Part shown: positions 22,310-32,301 of the stretch, in pieces | Numbering within the stretch: the first letter of the stretch is position 1 | Layout: every line of letters begins with the position of its first letter | Translations under genes and position numbers: made by a program | The notes under the pieces: generated by a model | Seen by the model: the letters and a program-made list of their open reading frames with translations, nothing else | Database searches by the model: none | What the model was told of the DNA's origin: nothing | Assembly: GCA_043228905.1 (NCBI GenBank) | Contig: JBHGNT010000015.1 | Span: forward strand, 10,602,001 to 10,666,000 | Length of the DNA: 64,000 bases | Direction of reading: 5' to 3' | Source: Azolla caroliniana | Lineage: Eukaryota; Polypodiophyta

Positions 22310-23012
22310 TAGGATAGGTAGGCAGTCCATCTCGATTATTACCTCCATCTGCATCCGTGTAGTTGACGTAGTCGAGGCCCGATTGATAGAACTTTGTCGG
22401 CCTTCGATTGCGTCCAGATCTCCTGACTGCCATGATGATCGGTTTGGATCCTTCGATCATCTTTGTTGGCCGACGACATTTGTTGAACCACTTATATTAG
22501 GAGTCCTTTCGGATGACTTGCCCCTGTGATAGGATCTCAGGGATGTCACCACATTCTCCCCTGCTTCGGGATTGAGAGATTTAGCCGACACGGATCTATT
22601 TTTCCCTTTGGCCTTGGGTGTCTCAGTCGGGTCAACTCGCACCTTGTCAACTTTGCCTTTTTCGACTCTCGTTGATTCGGCTTTGTCATTGATGGCTTTG
22701 TCTTTGAGTTCGACTTGTGGACCTCCTACTGATTCGGAGTCAGCAGGTGTATTGTCAGCTTGGTCGACTATTTGTTGAATCTCCGATTCGGCCCGGTGGG
22801 TCAGACTTTCTACTACTTCTCAGTCGATTTCGAAAGAGAACTTTTTGCCCACTATTTTTTGTTGGTTCTGCTCAGAGAGGATAAAGTCTTGATTGAAGAC
22901 TACATCACCACTTCAGATCAATTTCCGATTCTCTGGGTCCTGTAGGCGATAGCCGAAATCCCCATCGGTTCCATAACCGAGAAATATGCATTTTGTTGCA
23001 TGGGGTGCCAAC
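22310..23012 (-). pseudogene. Old copia pol fragment, left part
   Basis: The minus strand reads LAPHATKCIFLGYGTD, FGYRLQDPENRK, then a charged linker to RRSGRNRRPTKFYQSGLDYVNYTD, which is the copia region between integrase and reverse transcriptase. Stops break it. Its upstream text (GCEAYTFIPREKRTK) is found at 33587-33655, on the far side of the element at 23018-33581. The two pieces join in frame when that element and one TTGGT copy are ignored. Confidence 0.85.
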
Positions 23013-23017
23013 TTGGT

Positions 23018-23431
23018 TGTTGAGCAGCAAGCTCAACTAAAGCCGGATCGGCTGAATAAGCCTGAGCCGACAAGCGAGACGGATCGGTAAGCTGTGAGCA
23101 ACCGAGCCAGCAAGCAATAGAGCCGGTGAGCTGGGGAGCCGGTTAGCCGGATCCAATCAGTAACCGGAAGCCTAGTATTAGCGTAGACTACTAGGCAATT
23201 ATAGTCTCATAGTAAGTGTCAGATGCTCGTGTGAGCATTGAAGTACGCGGTACTTCTGTCAGTCCCACGAGGACTTGTATAAATAATGCTACTGAGCATA
23301 GTTGTATGTACAGAGTGTTTTTATTGTTTTTGAATATAGCCTTGAAGTTCTGCTCTCTCTGTCTCTCCCGTGTACTCTGTGTATTCCCTACCTTCTCTGT
23401 TTTCTAATGCTTCCGCAAGTAATCGTTTACA
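23018..23431 (+). repeat. 5' LTR of the copia element
   Basis: Starts TGTTGAGCAGCAAGCTC and ends GTTTACA. 414 bp, nearly identical to 33168-33581. A TATA-like TATAAATAATG lies at about 23278-23289. Confidence 0.95.
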
Positions 23432-23443
23432 TGGTATCAGAGC
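23432..23443 (+). other. Primer binding site, initiator-Met tRNA type
   Basis: TGGTATCAGAGC follows the LTR end with no gap. It is the standard copia primer site. Confidence 0.95.
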
Positions 23444-23523
23444 GCGAGGGTTGAGAACCTCTGCAGCCGACAAACGCTTGAAAGCAAACCCTAACAGGTT
23501 GTAAAACAGCAGACAAAGAAGTG

Positions 23524-24468
23524 ATGGATAGAGGGATGGCTAGCTCGCTCCCTATGGAGAAACTCGACAGATCCAACTATGCATCTTGGTCGTATAAGAT
23601 GCACCAGTACCTGCTTGGGCATTGCTACTGGAGTTTCGTCGAAGGAGCCAACGAAACAGCACTTGATGCGGCACATAAGGACTTCCCAGTGTGGGAACAA
23701 TCGGTAGGCAGAGTGATGTATTGCTTCGCGTCCAGTGTCGGAGACCAGCTGCCGAGCCACATCCGAGACGCCAAGACGTCGAAGGAGGCTTGGGGGAACC
23801 TAAAGAAGGTTTTCGCCGCGAGCACTACAGCCCCAAAGCTGCAGCTCCGATAGGAGTTGAGCAATGTCCGACAGAAGGACTTGTCGGTGGCGGATTACAT
23901 GGCCCGGATCAAAGAGATCTATGACTCGCTTGCCTTTATCAACGTTACCGTAGAGGAAGACGAGATGGTACAGGTCTATCTTGGGGGCCTGGCACCTAAG
24001 TTCAGAGCGTTCCGAACGGCGGTGTGTACAAGGGAGAATACGCCGTCATTTTTCAACTTACAGTCGATGCTCCTTGTAGAGGAGAACCACGCTGGTGCGT
24101 CAACTAGCGCACCCACTGACAGCCGGATGTTGTACACGGAGGCGGATCGGTCCCGTGGGCTTGGTGGGTCGGCACGCAATGGAGGTGGCCGGCAAGAGCA
24201 GGAACGAAGGCACAGAGAACATGCCGACAACGGTTCCGGGACTCCCACAGGCAGGGGGAGTCATGGTGACACCGGAAGACGCCAAGAGAAGTCAACAACG
24301 GAATGCTGGTACTGTGGCAAAAAGGGCCACAGAGAAAGCGAGTGTTGGAGAAAACGAGCCAATTCGGACAAATCCGGATCCGGCAAGGCCGGCAAGGATG
24401 GCCGGCAAAGCTCGCACTACGCGAAGGGATCGGGAGGATCCAAGAACGGCAATGGGCCAGCTTGGTGA
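23524..24468 (+). pseudogene. Copia Gag with one in-frame stop
   Basis: The start at 23524 gives MDRGMASSLPMEKLDRSNYA, the usual copia Gag opening. The domain continues with WGNLKKVFAASTT and, after a single TAG stop at 23851-23853, with SVADYMARIKEIYDSL and VYLGGLAPKFRAF. A CCHC knuckle (CWYCGKKGHRESEC) is near 24305-24346. The frame ends at 24466-24468, where the protease continues in the +1 frame, so either a frameshift mutation or a programmed shift separates gag and pol. Gag would form the particle. The single stop and the frame change make this copy probably inactive. Confidence 0.92.
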
Positions 24469-25370
24469 TGAAGCACGAGGCGAACTCGATGAAGAAGACC
24501 ACTTCCAAATCGGAGGAAGTGTGGTATGTTGATTCCGGTGCGTCGAACCACATGACGAACCACAGAGAGTGGTTCTCCTTTTTGGAGAAACCGGATCAAC
24601 CAGGAGTAGTCGAAACCGGAGACAACACTCCTCACCCAATTGTGCACGTTGGAGAAGTCCCCTTGAGCCGCGTCGGACAGAAGGGGAAGCTGATGAACGT
24701 ATTACACGTTCCGACAATCACGAAGAACCTGGTGTCGGTCGGACAGATCGTCGACCAAGGGATGCAAGTGCGGTTTACGCACCTCGGGTGCTTCATCGAG
24801 GAAGAGTGCCATATTATTGCGCAAGGGCGCAGAGATGGGAGGATGTTTATCCTCGACACCAATGACGTCAGCACCGCTTTGTTTGCAAAAGGACAGAAGG
24901 TCGAATCGGACATTGACCTGTGGCACAAGCGGATAGGCCACGTCAATTACCGGAGGCTTCAAGACCTGCAAACGAAACAAGTTGTTTTCGGTTTGCCGAA
25001 GTTTAGCGGCCGGAAGGCCCAAGTATGTGAAGCCTGCCAACTCGGGAAGCAACATCGGCTTCCATTCCCCACCGAACATAACCGGAGTCGTAACAAGCTC
25101 GACCTTATCCATTCGGATGTGTGGGGACCAACACAGAATGTTAGTCTTGGCGGGAGTCGATATTTCATCTCCTTCATCGACGACTACACGCCGCACACAT
25201 GGATCTACCTCATTGAACGGAAGAGTGAAGTCTTCGAGTGTTCCCAGAGTCTCCAAAGCATGGTGGAACGGGAATCGGAGAGGAGGATGAAATGCCTGCG
25301 GTCGGAGGGCGGAAAAGAGTACTTTTCCGGCCAATTCAACAGTTATCTGCAGCAAAAGGGAACTCGGTGA
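24450..25370 (+). pseudogene. Copia protease and integrase
   Basis: The protease active site reads VWYVDSGASNHMTN at about 24520-24560. GKLMNVLHVPTITKNLVSVG leads to the pre-integrase motif DLWHKRIGHVNYRRLQ. The finger cysteines are in CEACQLGKQHRLPF, and the core has LIHSDVWGPTQN and FISFIDDYT. The second catalytic position reads RSEGGKEY where SDNGGEY is usual, so the aspartate appears lost. The frame stops at 25368-25370 (TGA) after QQKGTR. Confidence 0.92.
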
Positions 25371-25730
25371 GAGTTCAGCTACAGATACACACCGCAACAG
25401 AATGGTGTTGCCGAAAGGAAGAACCGGTCGCTTATTGATGCGGCAAGGGCAATGCTTGAGGAGAAGAGCATGCCCAAATTCTACTAGGCGGAGGCAGTCA
25501 GAACAACTATCTACATCCAGAACCGGATCGCTGACAAGGTGTCAGCTCACGAGCTGTATTTCGGGCGCAAGCCGAATTTGAGACACCTTAAGATCTTCGG
25601 TAGCATTGCATATGTGCATGTACCGGAAGAGAAGTGGAGGAAGCTGGATGCAAATTTGGAAAAATGCATCCTAATCGGCTATGCTCAAGAGCTTAAGGGT
25701 TATAAGTGTTATAACCCCCGGACAAAGTAG
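25371..25730 (+). pseudogene. Copia integrase C-terminal part
   Basis: After the TGA the text TPQQNGVAERKN (catalytic glutamate) is read at about 25388-25425. A TAG follows at about 25484. The segment then continues as ELYFGRKPNLRHLKIFGSIA and KCILIGYAQELKGYKCYNP to a stop at 25728-25730. These are normal copia landmarks carrying scattered nonsense changes. Confidence 0.88.
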
Positions 25731-25811
25731 GTTCGAGTTAGTTGAGATGTCGAGTTCGATGAATCGGCATCGTGGTACTCCTTACCGGCTCCGACTTTTG
25801 AATCTGACCCG

Positions 25812-27030
25812 ATGCCGGTGGATGAGGCTAGTGAGCCTGAACCGGCCCAGGTAGAGGATGATGAAGCATGGACTCAGGATGAGAGTCCGGAATCGTTCTG
25901 GTTGAGCGGGCCAAACGAGAGACTGAGTCAATCTGACCAATCCGATGAGGAACCGGCGAGTAGTGGACACTCTGTCGTGCACTCCCCGCGCAAGGAACTG
26001 AGGCGACGGTTCACGCGCAAAGAGAAGGGGAAGAAGATGCCAGAATTCGAAACCGGCAATGATGAGTCGGATAAGTGTGCATCCGACTCCGGGAAGGAGA
26101 AAGGCAGATCTTCGGCAACGAAGACCGAGCCGGCCAAGAAGGGCCTCAAACCGGGTAACAGTGAGTTATGTCGGACCACCCGCCAGAAGGATCCCGTCAA
26201 GCGGTACGGGTACAATGATTACATGGTGCATCACTATGCGTACATGACTAAGGTGGCGGAAGTGCGTGAGCCGGAGAGCTACGCAGAAGCGGCCAAGGAC
26301 ACCAATTGGCATGCCACTATGGAGGAAGAAATGCGGGCACTTGATGTCAACAAGACATGGGACCTGCTTGACCCTCCTCGTCACTGTAAACCGATCGGAT
26401 GCAAGTGGATATACAAGGTAAAGCACAACGCCGACAGTTCCGTTAACCAGTATAAAGCCCGGTTAGTGGCGAAGGGATACGCACAGACCCACGGAATCGA
26501 CTACGACGAGACCTTCGCTCCGGTAGCGAAGATGACGACGGTTCATGTGGTGCTGGCGGTTGCTGCAGCAAGGGGGTGGCATCTTCACTAGATGGATGTG
26601 AAGAATGTGTTTCTTCAAGGTGATCTTGAAGAAGAAGTCTTTATGACTCAGCTCCCCGGCTTTCAATCGAAGATGAACAAGTCGGCGGTATGCCAGCTGA
26701 AGAAGTCGTTGTACAGCCTGAAGCAAGCCCCTCGAGCTTGGAATGCGAAGATCACGCACCGGTTGTGTAAGATGGGGTTTGTGGCCAACAAATCGGACTC
26801 TTCGTTATTCATCTGGCAAGGCTCAGTCGGCCCAGTATGTATACTGTTGTATGTTGATGATCTAGTCATCACCGGACCGGGTGTTCCAGAAATCAACCGC
26901 GTCAAGTTCCTATTGTCAGACACATTTGAGATGAAGGACCTGGGGGACCTTCATTATTTTCTTGGGATCGAGGTGATCCGAACCCCCGACAGCATATTAC
27001 TCTCACAACGACATTACGTCTTGAATATGA
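25812..27030 (+). pseudogene. Copia reverse transcriptase
   Basis: A charged linker (about 25812-26200) leads to the polymerase: DTNWHATMEEEMRALDVN, GCKWIYKVKHNADSSVNQ, RLVAKGYAQTHGIDYDETF and APVAKMTTV, then a TAG at 26589-26591. Next come MDVKNVFLQGDLEEEVFM, KKSLYSLKQAPRAWN and the catalytic box LLYVDDLVITG at about 26848-26880, followed by MKDLGDLHYFLGIEV. A solo LTR interrupts it at 27031, and it resumes at 27782. Confidence 0.93.
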
Positions 27031-27786
27031 TGTTAGGAAACAGGTCCCTCCGGATGGGAAGTGAGAAGAACAGTGTTGATGAGCAAACTCGGCCGAGGCC
27101 GAGGCCGAAACCGGATGTGGAGTACCCAGCAACGGAAGACCCGGTGAGAACCGGATGTGGAGTACCCGACAACGGAAGACCCGGTGAGAACCGGATGTGG
27201 AGTACCCCGGCAACAGAAGACCTGGTGAGAACCGGATGTGGAGGACCCGGCAACGGAAAGCCCGATGAGAACCGGATGACGAGTACTCGGCAAGAGCCGG
27301 ATGGTGAAGGCCCGGTGAGAAGTGCTCACCGGATGAAGGGACATATTCGTAAATATGTTTTCTGAGAGTCCATCGGGGCTATATTTGTAAATAGCCGAAA
27401 AGTCATATTAGTATAAATATGACTTAGGGCAAACTCAGTATAGTGTTGTTGTTGTCAATCTTGTTGGCGCAAGATTAGAGCGCGTAACTGTGTACAGGAT
27501 GAGAGAGAGAGAGAGAGAGAGGAAGAGATCATTGCCTTTATTGTAACCGCTGCCTGTGGCAAAGATAGCAAGCTCGAGGTCATTGCCTCGGTGCTTTACT
27601 ATTGTACATTGTGATATAGGGATAGTTTGCAGTCTGTGGGATGTCGTGTTTGGGTTTTCCACGTTAACATCCTTTGTTCTCTTCTCTTCACTGTGTCGTG
27701 CGTGCATTACCCGTTTTCTATGTTTGATCCTAGACTCGGGTGTGGCCAAGTGTTGTGCTTAGGGAGCGTGTATTCCTGTCATATGA
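27026..27786 (+). mobile_element. Solo LTR with duplication TATGA
   Basis: The LTR (27031-27781, 751 bp) starts TGTTAGGAAAC and ends CCTGTCA. The perfect duplication TATGA lies at 27026-27030 and 27782-27786. It has a sister at 51460-52071 on the other strand and a more distant relative in the LTRs of 7305-12250. It is longer than the sister because of extra copies of a repeat of about 40 bp at 27109-27310. A (GA)n run is at 27501-27521. Confidence 0.95.
27109..27320 (+). repeat. Tandem repeat, about 40 bp, inside the solo LTR
   Basis: About five imperfect copies start with ACCGGATGTGGAG, at about 27109, 27149, 27189, 27230 and 27270, and end with CCCGGTGAGA. The sister LTR at 51460-52071 has fewer copies. 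Copy number therefore varies between members of the family. Confidence 0.85.
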
Positions 27787-28239
27787 TGTACAAGTTCGGC
27801 ATGACAGAATGCCGACCTGTCTCCACACCCTTGGACCGGAACCAGAAGCTCCATCCCAACTCTGGACTGGCCTTCAACGAGAAACGGTTCTGACAAATTG
27901 TCGGAAGCCTTATTTACTTGACATCAGCTATTCGGTCGGGATGATAAGTCAGTTCATGCAAAAGCCGACCGTGGAGCACCTTCAGTGCGCGCAGCGGATA
28001 CTGCGATATGTAAGCGGCACGAAGGACCGGGGACTGTTATACCGGCGAGGTATAACCAAAGAGCTTGTCGGTTACATGGATTCCGACTGGGCCAGCAATG
28101 CATCAGATTGCCGATCAACCTCTAGATACATGTTTTCCCTAGGTAGTGCGGCTGTTGCGTGGAGCAGCAAAAAGCAGCCAACAGTTGCTCTGTTGAGCAC
28201 TAAGACTGAGTATCGGGGCATTACCATTGTGTGAAACTG
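27782..28239 (+). pseudogene. Copia RT end and RNase H beginning
   Basis: The text resumes as MYKFGMTECRPVSTPLDRN, with a frameshift or stop near 27893, then ISYSVGMISQFMQKPT, AQRILRYVSGTKDRGLLY, GYMDSDWASNASDCRSTS (RNase H) and STKTEYRGITI. The catalytic glutamate of the usual TEAEY reads TKTEY here. The next insertion begins at 28240 within this RNase H motif. Confidence 0.9.
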
Positions 28240-28869
28240 TTTTTAGAATTCAAGCCATTGGACACTAAAAGAATATAAGGTATGGAGGATTCACATTTGG
28301 AGGACAAGGACATGAACTAACATCTCGTGGATAAGTCCAAATAAAAGCAATAAAGATGGAGAAAAGTTAAAAAGAGAAAAAGCAGACCACCAAACCGCAG
28401 TCAGAAACAAATGCTCATAACTCTCTCGTTTGACACCCAAATATCACGTGTAAATATGGGTTAGAAAGCTTATGACGAGAGCTATCCGTAGCTTTTTAAA
28501 ACTCTAAATTTGGAGCATGGATGAGCGAGATATGATTATTAGAAGATCGTTGTATCATAGCTAAGAATAGGAGATGGAAAAGCTGTAAAAAAAGCGTGGA
28601 AAAGAAAGCAAGCGAAACTTATCTACTAAAGGAGAACTTCATATAAAGCAAGAAGAGTGAGGTGGTGAGGGGAGCTTTTTTCTTGTGGGGTTTTTCTTGC
28701 CTATTCATGTAGTGCGTTTTTGCTAGTGATCAATTCATCCTTGTAGGCTTGAGTTTATGTATCTTCTTTCTCTTGTTTCTATGATCATCACTCCTTATTA
28801 ATATATCTTTGTAGATTTGGGTTTCTATATCTTCCTTCTCTCTCTTTTCTATCATCATCTCTCTTTTCA
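28240..28869 (+). repeat. Extra inverted LTR, left arm of palindrome
   Basis: It starts TGTGAAACTG and ends TTTTCA, about 630 bp. It is nearly identical to the inverse of 28890-29530, with only a few substitutions seen by eye (for example GATTATTA against GATGATTA), and less similar to 31658-32296. Confidence 0.93.
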
Positions 28870-28873
28870 TTTT

Positions 28874-28885
28874 TGGCGCTCCAGG
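28874..28885 (+). other. Primer binding site copy at the palindrome centre
   Basis: TGGCGCTCCAGG follows the plus-strand LTR after four T residues and equals the functional site of the minus-strand element at 31643-31654. Four A residues later the inverted LTR begins. The palindrome centre is therefore LTR plus primer site, the content of plus-strand strong-stop DNA. Confidence 0.88.
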
Positions 28886-28889
28886 AAAA

Positions 28890-29530
28890 TGAAAAGAGAG
28901 ATGATTGATAGAAAAGAGAGAGAAGGAAGATATAGAAACCCAAATCTACAAAGATATATTAATAAGGAGTGATGATCATAGAAACAAGAGAAAGAAGATA
29001 CATAAACTCAAGCCTACAAGGATGAATTGATCACTAGCAAAAACGCACTACATGAATAGGCAAGAAAAACCCCACAAGAAAAAAGCTCCCCTCACCACCT
29101 CACTCTTCTTGCTTTATATGAAGTTCTCCTTTAGTAGATAAGTTTCGCTTGCTTTCTTTTCCACGCTTTTTTTACAGCTTTTCCATCTCCTATTCTTAGC
29201 TATGATACAACGATCTTCTAATCATCATATCTCGCTCATCCATGCTCCAAATTTAGAGTTTTAAAAAGCTACGGATAGCTCTCGTCATAAGCTTTCTAAC
29301 CCATATTTACACGTGATATTTGGGTGTCAAACGAGAGAGTTATGAGCATTTGTTTCTAACTGCGTTTTGGTGGTCTGCTTTTTCTCTTTTTAACTTTTCT
29401 CCATCTTTATTGCTTTTATTTGAACTTATCCACGAGATGTTAGTTCATGTCCTTGTCCTCCAAATGTGAATCCTCCATACCTTATATTCTTTTAGTGTCT
29501 AATGGCTTGAATTCTAAAAACAGTTTCACA
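28890..29530 (-). repeat. 3' LTR of the three-LTR element
   Basis: On the minus strand it starts TGTGAAACTG (at 29530) and ends TTTTCA. A purine tract (AAGCAAGGGGGAGGGC, minus strand of about 29535-29555) precedes it, as expected for a 3' LTR. Confidence 0.93.
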
Positions 29531-29791
29531 TTTAGCCCTCCCCCTTGCTTCTTGGTGAACCATTTATGGTGAACCCTAAGCTACTAATAAAACTAAAGGT
29601 TCTCCTTCGCCTTATTCATGGCTATAGACAAAGAAGGAGATAATAAATAAATAAATAAAAACAAATGATGTGAGTAAAACCCCCGCTAGTCGGTAGGAAA
29701 AACCTCACACTTCTAAACACACACACATACACATTGACAATTGCCATCACCATCTTTCTCCTTGTCAACACAAAGAAAGAGGTTACAACAA

Positions 29792-31561
29792 TTAGTATAT
29801 CTTCATCAACTTTCCAAACAGAAGTAGGTCTATGTGATACATAACTCTTGATAGAAGTAAGCATGTTAACATATGAATAAATCTTTCGAGCGAGCGAACC
29901 TTTTGTACAAATACCTTCAAAGCTTCGAGACTTGTCAGAATTGTCATATTTTGAATTATGTCAATCTTTGCTTCATCAACATGACTTTCTTCTTGGCACA
30001 CCACATTCTCCACATTACCTTGTTTTTTATGTATGACCATTTCATCTAGAATCTCATCTCGAAAAGGAAGCAAAAATAAATCTCGTTTGGTTGAATCATT
30101 CAAGGATTGGAAGTTGACGTCTTTCTCCTTTGGAACAACCACAATAAGTGAGACAAACTTCAAATTCTCCATATGATAAATGAAACTCTCTTGTAACAAT
30201 GCTTTATGATCTTTCTTTTGCACAACCTTAGATTCTTGAAGAGTTTGGGCAATTGGTACCTTCAATTTGATAAGGTCTTTGAAGCAACCTTCTCCTTTTA
30301 TATGTGAATAGACATTTATGAGTAATTTTGGAAACTCAAAAAGAAAAGAACTAAACCTTAGATGCTCTTCTCCTTGGACATCGTTTGAAATCATCTTCTT
30401 TTTCCCCTTTAGGGTGATAATACTTTTCTCTTCAATGACTTCTTCCTCCTCCTTAGACACCATGTGGAATGATTTGTTTTCCCTATCCCACGAATATTCA
30501 TCAATTGTTATGCTTTCCTCTTCTTGCTTGCCAATGTCGATAGATGATTCCTTCTCCTTTATACATTTGATTAGTTGTGGTGGATCCTTTGGTGGTGATA
30601 AGTTAATGATACTCCAATCATGCATTACAAGTAAATCTCTTGGCTCTTGGTCAAATTGTTGTTGAAGAGTTGATGCCCACATAACTTTGTTGCTACTCAA
30701 TGCAAATCCAAAACATAAATCATGCACGAACACCTTCATACACTGCAACTTGGCACTTACCAATGCTTCCTTACACGCATTGATCTCCAAAAGCCAATCT
30801 CCAACTATCACTTCTAGGTTACCTTCTTCATCTTGCAACTTCGTTGTGGGTACTTCACCATCAACAACTTCTTTTGTCATATCTTCCATTTCTTCTTGCA
30901 CATATTCATCATCAACCACCATATCACTTGTTGTATCAATAATGTCCTCAACATGATGTGCATTGGCATCACCATCCATAACATCGCTTCTCATAACTAT
31001 CTCCTTAGATTCGTCTTTCACATCATCATTTTTTATATCATGGTTGTCCTCATGAACTAGATGGGGGGACTCCACATTCATCACCTCTTCTTCATTGTCT
31101 CTGGAATCACCTTCATAGACATCATTATAACTCCAAAAATTAGAATAATGATATGAGGGAACCTGTTGAATCGGACATTGCAAGTAGGCTGGTTGTTGGC
31201 TCATGACCGATCCACAATTATTATAGCTTGGATTTATGGTATATGACGCCGATACTCCATATGCTTCACCGAATAACAACTTCTTCAATTGTTGATCATA
31301 ACTTTGACATACTCGAAGCAAATCATGGAAAGACCTTGGGTACTTCATATGCACTTCATATTGAAAATATGGATCTAGCCCTGCTTTGAATCTTTCCATC
31401 TTGAAGTATACATCTTCAACGCCTCCAACAAGTCCAATCCAAGTGGACCATATATCCAAAAACGTCTTCTCATACTCGAGGTAGCACATTGGTGAAACCA
31501 TACGCAATTGGAAAAGTTCTCTTCGTAGATCTATCGCATCGCGAACTCCATATCGTGCCAT
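29792..31561 (-). CDS. Intact Gag-like ORF, 589 residues
   Basis: This is the longest uninterrupted frame outside the first pol. The start MARYGVRDAIDLRRELFQL falls within a normal Gag core: MVSPMCYLEYEKTFLDIW, VYFKMERFKAGLDPYF and YPRSFHDLLRVCQSYDQQL match the retrotransposon Gag pattern in residues 1-95. An asparagine/tyrosine-rich segment and a long acidic region with repeated DVMDGD-like and EEE stretches follow. The C-terminal half has no recognised domain and no zinc knuckle. No protease or reverse transcriptase follows. It would probably bind or package its own RNA and borrow pol from another element. The open frame suggests a recent insertion or selection on Gag. Confidence 0.8.
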   Translation of the reverse strand: MARYGVRDAIDLRRELFQLRMVSPMCYLEYEKTFLDIWSTWIGLVGGVEDVYFKMERFKAGLDPYFQYEVHMKYPRSFHDLLRVCQSYDQQLKKLLFGEAYGVSASYTINPSYNNCGSVMSQQPAYLQCPIQQVPSYHYSNFWSYNDVYEGDSRDNEEEVMNVESPHLVHEDNHDIKNDDVKDESKEIVMRSDVMDGDANAHHVEDIIDTTSDMVVDDEYVQEEMEDMTKEVVDGEVPTTKLQDEEGNLEVIVGDWLLEINACKEALVSAKLQCMKVFVHDLCFGFALSSNKVMWASTLQQQFDQEPRDLLVMHDWSIINLSPPKDPPQLIKCIKEKESSIDIGKQEEESITIDEYSWDRENKSFHMVSKEEEEVIEEKSIITLKGKKKMISNDVQGEEHLRFSSFLFEFPKLLINVYSHIKGEGCFKDLIKLKVPIAQTLQESKVVQKKDHKALLQESFIYHMENLKFVSLIVVVPKEKDVNFQSLNDSTKRDLFLLPFRDEILDEMVIHKKQGNVENVVCQEESHVDEAKIDIIQNMTILTSLEALKVFVQKVRSLERFIHMLTCLLLSRVMYHIDLLLFGKLMKIY

Positions 31562-31642
31562 TAGTTTGATGATGAATCGGTAGATCCAACCATCAATTAG
31601 TGGACAACCGTTCCTCCCGTTATACAGAAAGGATCGACCCTC

Positions 31643-31654
31643 CCTGGAGCGCCA
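31643..31654 (-). other. Primer binding site of the three-LTR element
   Basis: The minus strand reads TGGCGCTCCAGG, then GAGGGTCGATCC, three bases inside the 5' LTR. The tRNA was not identified. Confidence 0.85.
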
Positions 31655-31657
31655 AAA

Positions 31658-32296
31658 TGAAAAGAGAGATGATGATAGAAAAGAGAGAGAAGGAAGATAT
31701 AGAAACCCAAATCTACAAAGATATATTAATAAGGAGTGATGATCATAGAAACAAGAGAAAGAAGATACATAAACTCAAGCCTACAAGGATGAATTGATCA
31801 CTAGAAAAACACACTACATGAATAGGCAAGAAAAACACCACAAGAAAAAAACTCCTCTTCACCACCTCACTCTTCTTGCTTTATATGAAGTTCTCCTCTA
31901 GTAGATAAGTTTCGCTTGCTTTCTTTTCCACGCTTTTTTTAGAGCTTTTCCATCTCCTATTCTTAGCTATGACACAACGATCTTCTAATCGTCATATCTC
32001 CCTCATCCATGCTCCAAATTTAGAGTTTTAAAAAGCTACGGATAGCTCTCGTCATAAGCTTTCTAACCCATATTTACAAATTATATTTGGCTTCCAAACG
32101 AATGAGTTATGAGCGTTCGTTGTAGACTGTATTTTGGTGCCCGCTTTTTTCTTCTTTTACTTTTCTCCACGTGACTTGCTTTTTGTTTGACTTATCCTCA
32201 AGACCTTAGCTCGTGATCTTGCCCTCCGGATGTGAACGCACCATACCTTATATTCTTGTAGACTTCAATACCTTGAATTCTAAAAACACTTTCACA
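31658..32296 (-). repeat. 5' LTR of the three-LTR element
   Basis: 639 bp, TGTGAAAGTG to TTTTCA on the minus strand. It resembles the solo LTR at 3018-3656 more than it resembles its own 3' LTR at 28890-29530. This is unusual for LTRs of one insertion. Confidence 0.93.
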
Positions 32297-32301
32297 CATT
32301 G

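Larger units (their letters stand above)
28235..32301 (-). mobile_element. Gag-only element with three LTRs and U3 ends on both sides
   Basis: The insertion (28240-32296) is flanked by the perfect duplication CATTG (28235-28239, 32297-32301). From the left it holds a plus-strand LTR (28240-28869), a 12-bp primer site copy, a minus-strand LTR (28890-29530), a minus-strand Gag frame (29792-31561), a primer binding site (31643-31654) and a minus-strand LTR (31658-32296). Both outer tips are LTR starts (TGTGAAA... and ...TTTCACA), so the host DNA is joined to two U3 ends. A normal element joins one U3 and one U5 end. Confidence 0.9.

Noticed and set aside
29792-31561. Host gene encoded by the 589-codon frame
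   Set aside because: It is enclosed by LTRs, a primer site and target duplications, and its N-terminal part fits retrotransposon Gag.
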